Below are positions 38,396 to 51,905 of a stretch of 64,000 nt of DNA, piece by piece. Source of the stretch: Dryas octopetala (Eukaryota > Streptophyta > Magnoliopsida > Rosales > Rosaceae); assembly GCA_963921425.1 (NCBI GenBank), contig OY992838.1, positions 2,914,001 through 2,978,000 on the forward strand. The letters run 5' to 3'. How positions within the stretch are numbered: the first letter of the stretch is position 1; each line of letters starts with the position of its first letter. Under the pieces are notes generated by a model. It was not told where the DNA came from. It did not search any database and was given only the letters and a program-made list of their open reading frames with translations. The position numbers and the translations under genes were made by a program.

Positions 38396-41300
38396 TCACT
38401 CACTGTTCTGAGAAATGACCTCTCCAAACTTGAGAAAGAGCTGGGCATCTGAGGTGCTCATTGATGGGCAGTTTAACATGTGTGGGGTTTTGAGATTTGC
38501 ATACTCATCCATGTAGCAAGGCACTTTGGCAGATGGGAGTGTGGATGGTGGGTTGTTGGTTGATGATTGTTTTGGTGGTGGCGGTGTGGGCGATGGCACA
38601 AGACTTCCCAACACTCGAGTTACTTCGTGCATTGTTGGCCGGTCTGCTGGCTGTCGCTTTGCGCATAGAAGGGCAAGCTGAAAAACCTTCTTCACTGCTC
38701 CAAGGTCCGTGCATGTGGCCGTGATCTCAGGATCTACAGTTTCCATGACAGCATTGTTTGCTGTCTTAGATAAGATCTGGGACAAATATGAAGCAATACT
38801 ATGTGAGAAACTGAGTGACTGAATCTTGTTTGAATGCACAGTAAGCATCAAAAAGTACATACTCATGACCCAAGTTTGAGCTAAAATATGGCAACATCAG
38901 AACAAAATGAACAGATCATGAGATAAAGACTCACCAAATGGTGGAGATTGCATTCATTGTCTACAGCTTTCCTTCCTGTTAGCAACTCCAACAGGACAAT
39001 TCCATAACTATACACATCAGACTTCTCAGTAAGGCGGGAAGTTCGAGCATACTCAGGGTCTATGTAGCCAATCGTGCCCATCACGTAAGTAGATGTATGG
39101 GACTTTGAGGTGCATAGGCTCTTGGCAATGCCAAAATCAGTTAAATGAGCCTCAAAATCCTTGTCCAATAGAATGTTAGATGACTTCACATCCCTGTGTA
39201 TGATGCGGGGACAACAATCATGATGCAGATAGGTAAGCCCTTGGGCTGCTCCAATTGCTATCTGGAGACGAGTTTCCCAGTCAAGCTTTTTCTTTTTGGT
39301 AGGGCCTAAGAGAAAGAATCAGTATATAAAAAAAATGATTAGAAATTAATTCTTTGCAACACTAACAGCATTTTAATCAATTACATAAAGCCATTGATTA
39401 TGTTCCAGAAGGCTACTTTATAACGATTTACCTTGAGTAACATTTTTATTTTATTGACCAACTCTTATTAGATGAAAATGGTTCAATTACCATTAGATAG
39501 ATAAGGCAACATAATCATGCATGACAGATCATCTAGGAACATGTGAACTTACCATGAAGGAGATCCCAGAGACTGCCATTTTCCATGTAGTCGTAAAAAA
39601 GAAGGTTTCCAGAAGGAGACAAGGAGTATCCTTGGAGGCTGACCAGATTCCGATGCTTGATGCTGCCAACTGTTGCAAGTTCCGTCTCAAATTCCTTCAA
39701 GTACTGAGGATAGTGAGAGTAGAGTCTCTTGATGGCCACTGGCTTACAATTTTTAAGAACACATTTGTACACTGTACTTGATGCACCATAACCAATTATA
39801 TACTTCTCACTCAAGTTTTCAGTCATTCTCATAATGTCCTCATAGACATGAAGTGCCATATTCATGTGAAGAATCACTAGCTTTGGTGTTGAGTAATTAA
39901 CTGTTATTTCACAAGCAAATGAAATTGATTAACCAGACAGTTTCTACATCACTAAAACTAACATCTAAGCTTCATGGCATTGAGTGTGCAGTTGAATATA
40001 CTTATCTAACAGAGAAAAGGTACCTGGTTTGTCAAGTGAACCATCTGAAAAAGGAGTTGGATTGTATGGTCGGCATGCGGCAATAAGAATCATGAGAAGA
40101 ATCACAAGGGCACCAAGAGCAATTCCCAGGATAGCTGCTTTAGATATCGTGACTGCAAAGAGAAGAAAGGGATAGGATCGAAAAATGAAATTTCTTCATG
40201 ATTCGATGTATGTCATGCAATGACAGATTATGTAGTCAGTTATATCAAATTGTGGGACCCAAACCATCAGAGCTCTTTGATGTTCAGCATACAAAGAAAT
40301 GATGGTCTTACTTGATAGCCATATTTACCTCGCTCTGTTGGATGAGACTCATGACATGGAGAATTGAGCCAATAGCCACAAAGATCAGGATTTCCAATAA
40401 AACTGCACACAAAAAAGTCGGATCAGCCAAAGAACATGGAAAAAAAGTTCTGCTGGAAGCAATGAGAACTTGTGAGCTGTTTGCAATAAGCTGAACCCTC
40501 AATGGACAGCTAAATTGTTATGAAGTTTAGGAAATACAATCAGATTCTCTAACCTGTCAGGTGAAAACCTCGAGAAGTTATTGGTTGTGGGAATATTACC
40601 AGCAAGGTTGTTATAAGATACATTTCTGCAAGGAATTAGTCATATTAGTGCTCCGAAATAAAACCTTGGGTGATTTTACCATCAGGTTGAGCTACATAAA
40701 AATGAAATTGGTATGTTTCATGAAAAGTGAGCTCACAGCACAGCAAGACTGAGGCAATTCATCAACGACACCACATCCCCTGTTAAATTGTTGTGTTCTA
40801 ATCTCCTGTAATAATTCGCATTAAGTGAGTAACAACAAAATCAAAGCAAACCAGCAACATCAAGTTATAGTATCATAACAGGCCAAATTTTATTTTTTAA
40901 ATAATAGAAGACAAAAGGCATAAAGACATGCATGGCACCAGGACCTGAAGTCCTACTTAAACTCTTTCATGCCTTAAAATCAACAGATAACGTTTTAACT
41001 ATACAGCCCATGGACCGCCATTATCCATCAAAATGTTGATATCTTAAGGTCAAATTTGGATCAGCATAACTTGGATAATGATAATACTTGTATTTGTTCA
41101 TGTTCAGCAGTCAACCTTGGACAACTAACAAATTGGTTCCATTATAAAGGTTTTGCCTTTGTTATTGGCCATTCATACTGTAAACAGGAGGAGCTACTCG
41201 ATGCAGCAAATGGCCAGACATTAGGAACTTAGTTCAGCATAAACATAACCATTGCTACTCTTTTCAGTGAATACACAGGTCTAAATTAATGGAGATCAAC

Positions 41301-44300
41301 ATGGCAACTTACAGTGAGAACATGTTCTGCAGCTGACTGAGCTCTTGAGGAATTAAGCCTCTGAGCTGATTATTTGAAAGATCTCTGCAAAAAAAAAAAA
41401 ATATATATATATATATATATATTGTATTAATTTAAAAAAAATCATGAGGATAGAATAACATAGTAGCCATTTAATTCATTCAAAAGAAGTATTAAAGAAT
41501 CAACAAATACTTACATTTCCATAACACTCCTTAGATTCCCAAACTCTGCTGGAATAAATCCTGTCAAATGATTTCTACTCAAATTCCTACCAAATGAAAT
41601 GACGTGTCAGGAAAAGAGAGAAAAAGGAATAACCATTGCAACAAAAAGTCAAGCAGTCGAACTCACAGCTTTAGAAGATGTTCCAAATCACCAAGCGAGG
41701 AAGGTATTGATCCACTTATTTTGTTCTTAGAAAGATCCCTGTGCAAAAATATAAACATGCATTATCCAAAGAAAGCAATAAAAAAGAAAATACTAGAATA
41801 TTTAATACTTACAAAGTATCTAAATTGCCAATCCGAGATAGCTCGATTGGAATTGCGCCGTGAAGATTGTTGGAGGAGAGATTTCTGGGAATAATGAACA
41901 AAAATTGTCACAGCAATGAGACAGAAACCTTTATTCTTACTTTCCACCCCATGACAAGTCCATGAAGAACATGAAAGTTTATGCAAAAAACAACTATAAT
42001 ATTTTGACCTTAGACCAAAGTTTATGAAAAGATTGGTGGAACTTACAGATAAGTCATACTCTCCAGCCTCTGGAAAGCAGTCGGGATGGTTCCATTCAAC
42101 TTGTTCCCATGCACATTGCTGAGACCAAATCAAGTAGGCATGAGGGCATGACTACCTTAAACTATATTATAAAACAATGTAACAATTTGAGGTTATATGC
42201 TTACAGGCTGTTGAGATTTGTACACGAGCTAAGATTATCAGGGATAGGGCCTTCAAGGTTGTTGTTAGCAACATTTCTGCAAGAATGTTGATCAGTAACT
42301 CAAATTTTAAAACATGCAAAACCCCTTCTGAATAAAAACCTCATGGCAAGAGAACCTACAGGTCAAACAAATCAGTAAGCTTCCCAAGTTCAGGTGGAAT
42401 GTGTCCAGAAAGATGGTTATCATTCAATTCCCTGAAAGGAAAAGCAATACTTAGAGACAAAATGTTCTCTGAACTTTCCTTACTGGAGAACAACAATACA
42501 CATAAAAAAGATAGATATAAGAACAAAGAAGATGTTCCAACTCAGATTCATATGTAGTCCACATCATTAAGCATGAAATAAATGTTAAAAATCCAAGGGG
42601 AAGTGATAAAGCATTCATACAAATAATGGAGCTTTGTCATCTGTCCGAAATAAATGTTAAAAATCCAAGAGGAAAGTGATAAAGCATTCATACAAATAAT
42701 GGAGCTTTGTCATCTGTCCGAGCTCTGGGGGAATTGATCCGGTAAGCTTGTTACCATGCAAATACCTACATAGACAAGACATTGAAGTCAAAATATCGCA
42801 TACAAGGGACTGACGCCATGCACCAGCATATTTGTAACTATTTTCAACATAATTTATCCCTTAAAAATTGAGAAAATACACCCAGAGGAATAAGTAATAC
42901 ATTGCATTAAGTACAAGCATGCACTTACAATTTCTCTGTATAAGTCAAATTTCCAAGAATGGGAGGGATTGGTCCACTTAACATGTTGCAGCTCAAATCT
43001 CTGTATTGGAGACAAGGAAGGGATAAGACCAAAAACAGACATATCATGTAAAGAGAATGCAAATACAATTTAACAGAAATCCACAAGCTTAAGCACTTAC
43101 AAAACAGCAAGTGCCTGCATCAGGCCAATCACGGATGGAATACGCCCAGAAAGTTGATTACCTTGCAATGACCTTGCAAGCACAAAGCCAAGGAAATTTA
43201 ATACAACAAGAATTGATGATTTTATGAAGACATACCAAGCAGCAGACTATCTCAAAGAAATTGCAAGCGCATACAAGGTGGCTACTTGCAGGAACCCAAT
43301 ATTAAATGGAATCTCTCCAGTTAGCTGGTTGTAGGACAGGTCCCTGCAAATCAAAAAGGGAAAACATAATTGATTCATCCTACTCAGGCATTAGAAGATA
43401 TTTAACTTCACAAGTCAGATGAAATACGTACAAGACCTGGAAGGCAGTGCAGTTCCCTATATTTAGAGGAATGCTACCTGTTAAACTGTTGTTTCTCACA
43501 TCACTGGCGAATAGTACAGAAAGAATGTTAAGACTGCTTAAAGTATCTCATATGCTGGAAAATATAAATATTCTCAAGGCTCGAGGAGTGAAGTGATTAG
43601 ATGTTAACTTACAAATACCATAACCCAGTTAACTGGCACATATCTGGAGAGAGAGTTCCAACTAAATTGTTGCCTCGCAAACCACTACAATGCAGAGGAC
43701 AAAAATAATAAAATTGACATGAAAAAATGAGATAACATCACCAGATGGATTTCACAAAGATTAGTATCATCAACTTAGCAATTTACTCACAGGTACTGTA
43801 GAACTTCATTCCAATAGATAAGCCTTGGTATTTCCCCACTGAGATTATTCTGCGCTACGTCTCTAGAACAAGCATTCCAGAATATAGGAAATTCAGTCAT
43901 GGGTATTAAAATAATAATAACAATATTATTATTATTATTATTATTATTATCATTAATGATAAATGATTAGTAGGAACTTACAAAATCTTGAGGTTTGGAA
44001 TCTGGGACAAAGTTGAAGGGAGTGGTCCAATCAACTGATTATTTTTTAAAATTCTGAAAGTCCAACAAAAAAGTAAGATTCATATAAAACATATATACAA
44101 GTTTCTTTTATTTATAAAAAATGAGTTTCTTCGGTAACTTACAGATTTTCCAGCTGTTTCAACTTGGATATCGAAAATGGTATGTCCCCATATATCGCAT
44201 TAAAGGACAGGTCCCTAAAATTAACCCCGTTTAATGAAACATTCAATTGACTTGGAGTTAATAACCGACATTTTTATAAATTATAACCAGCAAACGTTAT

Positions 44301-45304
44301 AAGCATAAACCATTCAGAATTCTGATCCAGTTAAAGAAATTACAGGTTTCTCAAAGACGAACAGTCACCAATCTCATCTGGGATCTGGCCTGAAAGTCGG
44401 TTTCCCCTCAAATCACTGATCAAAGAAGACACCATGAAAATCAATCCTTGCTTAAACCTCCCACCACATAAAAGCTAGAACCTTTGCAAAACCCAAAAAT
44501 GAAAAAGCATTAAACAGCGGCAAAGAAGTGTTAAAGAAGAGTACATGGACTGTAGGCCTTTAAGATTTCCCACTGCAGGTGAGATTTCCCCATCAAGATT
44601 TAGACCAGATAGATTACTGCACACAGAGAATATAAAACAGCAAAACCAAAATGAAACAAAAAGAACCAATTGTTGTCTTGAAAATATAATAATTAGAATA
44701 GTAATTAAGTCAACCCCAAAAGGAAAAGAAAAGGTCTTACAGTGCAATCACATTGAAGGTGACATTGTCACATGCGACGCCTCTCCAAACACAATAATCT
44801 AAAGAGGGCGAGTCTGTCCAGTCATATAGAACATTGTCCACATCCCTAAATGACTTCTTTATCTCCAGCAGAGTTGCTCCTTCATATTATATATTGATAA
44901 TATTGTAATCAAAATTTCAGTCGCACACATAAAAGTTATAAACCCAATAAAATAAAACTAAACCCCCAGCTAGCCCAATTCATAAAGTTCCAAACTTTGA
45001 AGCACACACTTAAAACCCAGATGAAATTTGTTCGGAAAACAGATGGGTATCCCCTGTTTGGCTGCAGAGAAAGAGGAAACAACAAAAAAATACGAAATAG
45101 AAGCCTGCTACTATCAGTCACTTAAGTTAAGCTTGGTTGAAGGTTCAAACTTCATATTCTCTTATAGTCTTATGTTTGGTGCATTTTCTGGGTACCCAAA
45201 CAGAGCAAGAGTTGTAACTCACCGTCTTCTGAATCCACATAACCGAAGCTGCTCACACAAAGGAGAAAACCCAGAAGCACGACGTAGTCGACCCGAAATG
45301 CCAT
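38396..45304 (-). CDS. ER: LRR receptor-like serine/threonine kinase ERECTA
   Basis: Plasma-membrane receptor kinase that perceives EPF/EPFL peptides and controls stomatal patterning, inflorescence architecture and organ shape. The gene is split into over 20 exons, most of 72 nt, one per leucine-rich repeat. Order: signal peptide ([15 protein letters not shown]), SED-type cap with [12 protein letters not shown], about 20 LRRs (45-41 kb), transmembrane helix [20 protein letters not shown] near 40115, then kinase with VAIKRL lysine, HRDVKSSN catalytic loop (39196-39170), DFGIAKSL and [12 protein letters not shown]. The C-terminus ...[16 protein letters not shown] identifies ERECTA proper rather than ERL1/ERL2. 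The predicted length of about 980 residues agrees with the family. The start is taken as ATG 45304; an in-frame ATG at 45328 would add eight residues (MRFNGRAD). One intron contains a tandem duplication that copies the splice donor (see 42575-42719). Confidence 0.96.
42575..42719. repeat. 72/73-bp tandem duplication across an ERECTA exon-intron junction
   Basis: Copy one is 42575-42646 and copy two is 42647-42719, both starting GAAATAAATGTTAAAAATCC and ending CTTTGTCATCTGTCC, differing by one substitution and one extra base. On the coding (minus) strand, copy two carries the true last part of an LRR exon (GQMTKLHYL) and its GTATGA donor; copy one, downstream in the transcript, repeats the same exon end and a second identical donor inside the intron. 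Confidence 0.92.
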
Positions 45305-47680
45305 ATCTGCCCTCCCATTAAACCTCATTTCACGCACTAACCACGAAAGTTTCAAACTTTCAATCCCCCAAGAAAGGCTCTTTCTTCAAGTACACAAAAC
45401 TCCACTTCAAATGCCCACTTCGAATCACAGCAGCAAAACCCGTACACCCTCAAAAGCCAAACGAAGAATCTCTCCTCATCCTCGTTCTCTAAGTTTCTCT
45501 TGGACCTGCCTACATTGAACCACTTACAAATAAGAAGTGGGAGGAGTGTGAGAGGCTGATATTGGGTTATGAAAGCTCTTGGCAGTCCTTGCCTCTGGTC
45601 TTTGTTTTCTTTTTCTTTTTTTATTGAAAGTTCAAGTCTTTTTTTTCTGGGTGTGACGACCTGATGATATATTCAGAAACTAAAGCCTGTTGCTTTGTTC
45701 AATCACATCGCTCTGGCGCATAGGCCTTTCTTTCTCCTCCTCTAAATACAACTGTAACAACGACAAGCTAGAGAGAGAGAGACAGAGAGCTAGAAAGTGA
45801 AACAAAGAGAGAGATGGAGGGAGAATTATTTTCATGGATAAAGTTAAAAAACCACATGCCAGAGTTCTGCTACAAAACCTGCAACATTACTGCTCTGCTC
45901 TCTCTCTCTCTCTCTCTCTCTCAACTTTCTATCTCTGTATATTTTTTGGGTTTTTCCATTTCTCTTTCGCTCTGTCTAGTGTCTAAGTGTGTCCGCTGTG
46001 AATAAATGGTCGCTTTCTCATTCCGGTCTATCCTTTGGCAATGCAATTTGCAATTTCTGTGGGTTAACTGGTTAAGTTCTCACATGTTTAATTATTATTA
46101 TTTTTTAAATTATTTTATTGCAAAATGGCCCCTCGTTGATTTTGTATTGATTAGCTTGCCATCCTGTTTGCAAGTGATTACACATTTACACTCTCGCGAT
46201 TTATTCTAAACTATTTTGTACTTGATAGCGTCAACAGTTACACTGGATAGTAAATGCTCTCTTAATTGCCAACAAATTTTTTTTTTTTTTTCTAGTTTTA
46301 TCAAGTAATGGTTTTCCTCTACATTTACAAGTGTGTATTTTGCTGCATTTTAGGTTAACTTGGACATTTAATTATCAAGAATGGTTTAAGGATCAATTAG
46401 CATAAGTGGGAAACAATTTAAAATCTATTTTTTCCTGAATACCAACTACTTATTAATCTGATTATATATTTTCTATAAATATTTGATATTTGAAAGGTTT
46501 CTAGTTCAAATAAAAAAATTATTTTGTATGACTATGGCTAGACAACAAGTTTATACTTGTATAGTATTAATAACGTTCACTCAATATTTTGTTTTATTAA
46601 TCAACTGTCATTCAAAAGATTTAAAATCATGATTTACTTCGACAAAGGAAAATGTGGTGTAATTCACTAGACTAAATAGTCATTAATATCGTCCGCCTAT
46701 ATTATAATATTTGGATTAATTAAATAACGCGACATTCAAGTTATAACAAATAATTTTTCAATTTAATTTTCATATTCTCATATGAATATTGACCATTAAT
46801 CGTTAAGATGATTTGAAATGTGGTAAAAATGTAAAATTCATATAAGTTAAATTGTTAAATTCATATACCACGTAAGGAGAGACAGCCATGTTCGGACCCC
46901 TAAACCTCTATTTTCCTGGTGAGAGAGAATTCCACCACATGTTCTTGGTCTTTTGGGTTAACGTTAAAGGTCTTCTTTCTTAAAATTAAAAAGGAACCAG
47001 AAAAATAATTAAAAGACATTTAAAGTTTTCTTTCATTTCGGTGCTTGTGAATGAGACATTGAGAGCATTTACTGCGGTTTAGCCATCTTCTCCTCCCTAA
47101 TTATATTAACAAATTTCCTCTCAAAATAATTCTCCAACGTATTAGCTATCTAATTAGATAATTTAGGATTTTATTTTTTATTAGTTAAATTTGGGTGAGA
47201 GGAGAGAGAAAATAGTTATAGCCAAAGTAATATAGTGAGAATATTTTTTGAATTATTTAAATACAATAGTATAAATTTATTTCTCATGAGCCATAATATC
47301 AAAATTTAAAAAATATATATATATTAATGTTAGCTAAAATAGATAATATTGCTGAGGTAAGATTTTAAAAGCATTTAGTTAAAATAGATTTTCAACATTT
47401 TTTGCACAAACTTAACTAGAATATAGGCAAGCTTGTTGGAGTTACTCTGATACTGCAATTAATCCAATTTTTAATTTGGCAAGGAAAATGCGTTGGCTCA
47501 CTTTTCAATTTCAAAATACATATGATGTTCCCATGTATTAGTAACTGAGATTAGAATAGTCATTGAACTTAATCTATGTGGCAACGGAATGTATGGAAAA
47601 GTGTTTGAATTAAAGCTCAAGTATATATACATTCATTAACTATAAAGGATATTTTAAGTTGGTCTACAAATAAAAATTCA

Positions 47681-47948
47681 AATTTATATATTAATTAATA
47701 AAAACTTACAATATAACATGTCCGTCAAGATTTTCATTAAAAAAAAAACATTAAATGCCACACACTATTTCTATTTGTTTATTTAAAAGTTTTGATTTAT
47801 TGTTTTTTGATTGCATGACATAAATTTGGTATTCATGTCATTAAAAATGCCACATCATATATGTTAAACGTGTCATTTAATATTGTTTTAGACAGTAATA
47901 TTAATGAACATGCTATATCGTAAGATTTTGTTAATTAATATATGAATT
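47681..47948. mobile_element. Probable AT-rich foldback MITE
   Basis: The left arm (47681-47721, AATTTATATATTAATTAATA...) and the reverse complement of the right arm (47907-47948) match over about 41 bases with a handful of differences, through CTTACAATATAACATGT versus CTTACGATATAGCATGT. The loop of about 185 bp is non-coding. A target duplication was not clear, so the class is open. Confidence 0.5.
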
Positions 47949-48088
47949 TAAAAAATATGACAGCTGTAATTATTTATAATGTTATAAAAAAATAAAATAA
48001 TGTTGTAATTGAGGAGGAAAACTAACCATCCATGTGTACCATTTTATGTGTGTTACATACATAGACATGAAAATTTACTATGTGACAT

Positions 48089-48180
48089 ACTAATTTGCGC
48101 ATGTGGTAATAGATCACAATTTCACAAATTAAATACTAATTTGCACCTGTGGTAGCAATTCACAATTTCACAAATTATAT
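48089..48180. repeat. 46-bp tandem duplication
   Basis: Two adjacent 46-base copies (48089-48134 and 48135-48180) both begin ACTAATTTGC and share CACAATTTCACAAATTA near the end, with a few substitutions between. Intergenic; no function suggested. Confidence 0.85.
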
Positions 48181-51100
48181 ATTAATGACGATTAACATGA
48201 CATGTAATGTTACAATCACGCACGTATAACATTTGTCTAGAAAAACCCACAACTATTAAGAGTCAAGTAATGCTAAATATATGCAGGGAATGGAAATATA
48301 TCCAATTATAAAAGATCACAAGTGATTAAACAAAGAGGTCAACCTTGGTCTTGGGCTTATCATGAAGATGGCCCTATTATTGTGTACTCGCTTATTTGCA
48401 CATGCTTTCGTTCAGGAAGTGGACCACATCCAACAGAATTATCTCTCCTATGGTCAAAAACTGAATTATAAATTTCACCGCATAAAAGGAAAGTCATACC
48501 ATGCAGTAATAATAATTAAGTAAAGCGACAAAAAGGAAAACAGAATAAAATATATTAATAAATAATTTATAATTAAAATTTCAATATCATAATAATAGCT
48601 GTGAAGTGTGCGATTCCGGTAAATTCCCAAATAACAGCGTAACAACTGTTGGGTAAAAACGCAGCACGAGAAGAGAACAAAGGATGGAGACATCCACACA
48701 AAGGATCTGAAGCAACGTGGGGCCCACAGGAACCCATTCGTACTCTGATTTTTTTTACCCCCCTCCAATCAAACTGATTAAAGTAAGAAAAAGTTACTCG
48801 CTTTCTTTCTTTTGTACCTCGGGAAGGCCATATGTACCGTCCTCTCGCTTTCACTCTCAGTACTCTCTACGACGCCGTCTGACACACCACCATGATTTCA
48901 AGTGGGTCCCGCTTTTGGGCTTTGGCCCCAAAAAGCCTGAGGACTAACGACGGCCATTGACGGCCTACTCCGTTAACGTCAATGTCAGAGACGTCGTCTT
49001 CATCCTTTTGTCCTGTCTGATTTTATTATTATTTTGTTTCTAATTAGAAAGTCATTTCGTAAGTTCGTACCTAACTAGCTTTGAGTTTTTCGTTAATCGC
49101 GAATGTTTCCTAGATTAGAGTATGCTCCTCTTAAAGCAACATACCTATTTACTACTACCAAAAAGAAAGTGCCTTACCATTTAGGGGCTGGCTATAGTAT
49201 GATCGATGAATAAACTCATTTGCATGAGAGCATTCTATATGTTTAGGTGTGACCGTCTCTTATTAGGTTACAAGTCTCATAATAAAAGAGATAAATATAT
49301 TGACCAGATTGATTCATGCAAATTTTTTCATATCTTAATTGATTACTTATCTGATTATTTTTTTAATAGATGTAAAACTCATATGTGTGAGACTCACATA
49401 AGTGGGACTTCCTATATTAAAAAAATTATAAACTAAGTAATCAATTAAAATGATATAAATAATATTACTCATGATCAATATCAAAAAATTATGATGTCGT
49501 AGGATGAGATAGAAAATTGTTGGATCAGTATGTATTTTTGTGTGCTCCTCGATAACTGTAATCTTAATTCATTAATTTGACCAATTAAAAATAAAATCAT
49601 TAACTTGAATTACTATTCATAAGCTAACTTTTTATTATTATTTTATTTTATTAATCATGTTATATTCAACTAATTCATATGTATATGAACAAAGAATTTA
49701 AAACTAAGCATAAATTTTATATGTAGTATGTTTGTTTTTTAACTAAAGAATGGACACATGTTTTATAATTATTTTTTTTTCACCAATTGATCTTAAACTT
49801 GACAGGATTTAATTATTTATGATATAAATCATCAATCGATCCCTATTCATTGGTTTTAACACTCATGATTTGTAGTTCTTGTTTCTCTGTTAGAATTTAA
49901 GTTTTAACTCCCAAATTTTGAGCTTCAGAGCTAAAACCTAAAATATAACTTTAACAATAATTTTCTATTCTAAAATATAGAACCATATACACTAACATGT
50001 TGAACTATGTAAAAAATAGCTTAACAAATGATAAAATGTGATAGAAATACCGATGTCTATTATTTAGTAAAAGAAGGGACATCCTGCAAAAAAAAATTTG
50101 TGTAGAACTAAATATATATATATTTTTTTGACAGCCTTTAGAACTAAAATTTTGCTATCGAACTTCTCATGTGTTTTTAAGATGGTACAAATTCAATTGA
50201 TAATGATACTGATAAAATTGTAAAAAATCATTTCTATGTAGTTCAAAGATTCATTGGATTGGAGCTGCATTATTGTCTCGGACACACCTACTATTCATCC
50301 CAGTCTGTTTCTTTAACTATTTTGTCATTTTCAGACGGAAAAAAACTATTTTGTCATTTAAAACTCTGTGGACCAATATAATAATGTAGATCTATATGAA
50401 ACCAACTGGAGCTGAAAAAAATGGAAAATTAGATTTTTTTAATTTTCTCCATTTTATTTGTTGCTTAAAGGAGGAAAAATTATTTTGTATGACACGTGTA
50501 TAATTAGTCTATATATTATAATATGAGTGAATGTTATTAATACTATGCCTTACTAATATAAACACATCATCTAATAATACCTTTATATGGTTGAATTAGT
50601 TATACCACATAACGGTATATCAGTTATACTCTATAATATTTTTTTAAAGAAGAGCAGATAAACTTTTTTTTTTTTCTCTTTTTGAGCGAAGCGAGAACAG
50701 CAATAGGGAAGAAAATGAGTGGGGCATGTTGGGCCACAATCACATGCAAGGCGTTTTAGCATGAAGGCCCTTCTCAACAGCAATTGTTCTCAATCACGTG
50801 CTCATTAAATGTGAATATTAAAGGTTCGTGGGCTCCACATCATTCTCAAATGTATTCCCTGACCCATAAATAATAATAAAATAAACTTTGCTTCCCACAT
50901 ACAGGATCCTAGAGAAGAAGAATATCTCACTCTTAAAATAACATTTTAGAATCATACATTCCTAAAGTGCACACAGTGATTTTTTTAGTGGAAGCAAATC
51001 ATTTGTCAGCAAAACCAAACAAAAAAAGTGAAGAAAAACCATTTTTTAATTGCATGTTTTACATACCAAATTCATTTTACGAAGGCCCATATCTGTAGTA

Positions 51101-51905
51101 GTGGCCCATAATTCTCAACTTCCGAAGCTTTGGTGCAAAATATTGGATAACGGTGATGTTAATCCACTTATATTGTAATATGTATAATTTTTTAGAATAT
51201 AAATTTGTTGTGTACATATATTATAACATGATAATTAGTAACAATTTTTTTTTCTTATTGTGGAAGTCTTTACATTATCTCCAACGGAAAACTGCCGAGA
51301 AAAATCACTTTTTTCAACGGTCTTTTTGTGAACCTCATATAGTGCTTCATTGCTTTGCTTCAAATATTTAACAGTGCACGTACAGTGGTACTATTGGTTT
51401 ATCGGGTGAATCTGAAATTGACTCGTGAGTAAAGCTTAAAGTTGGCTGTCACGAAGATCTGAATGCAGTACTTTCTTATCCATAGTTACTGGTTTTGAGT
51501 CCCTTTGAAACGTTGAGTCTGCTTTCCCCTGCCTGGCTATGCTTAAAGTAAATAATTAAATGAGAGTTGTGGCTGGTGGGTGTGAACTGTGAACTGTGAA
51601 CAAGGACATCAAAATCAATTGTCTCAGACTCTCAGTCATACTCTCGACTCTTCTATAATAATCTCAGTGCAAAATTCTTGACCCAATATTCCAAACCCAG
51701 ATGTCAAAATTCAAGTACTCTCTGATGACTATTAATATTACACATGAACTATTTTTCAATTGCACAAATTTTGGGCCAATAAATATTGAATAAGGAATCA
51801 ATAACTTCCCCTGTTCAATTAATCCCACTGTTGTAGAAAAATAAATTTAGCCAAATTATTTAACTTGAAGTCTTGAACATACAGGCATCTACAGCATTAG
51901 TGGAG

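Larger units (their letters stand above)
45305..51905. other. 6.6 kb spacer: ERECTA promoter and PAA2 3' flank
   Basis: No convincing gene. The region 45305-46000 is the ERECTA upstream region with GA repeats (45770-45815) and a CT microsatellite (45897-45922). The rest is AT-rich. It holds an inverted-repeat element (47681-47948), a 46-bp tandem duplication (48089-48180) and several T-runs. The stretch 48590-49010 is less AT-rich than its surroundings but gives only short overlapping frames on both strands, none with a recognisable domain. The last few hundred bases are the PAA2 3' UTR. Confidence 0.55.

Noticed and set aside
43920-43955. ATT trinucleotide array in an ERECTA intron
   Set aside because: Ordinary microsatellite; no spacers, so not a CRISPR-like array and not otherwise notable.
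45814-46209. Two short plus-strand frames upstream of ERECTA
   Set aside because: One is built on a CT microsatellite and neither has a recognisable domain; they look like chance frames in the ERECTA upstream region.
48475-48947. Overlapping frames on both strands near 48.6-48.9 kb
   Set aside because: No domain, conflicting strands and no splice continuation; treated as intergenic.
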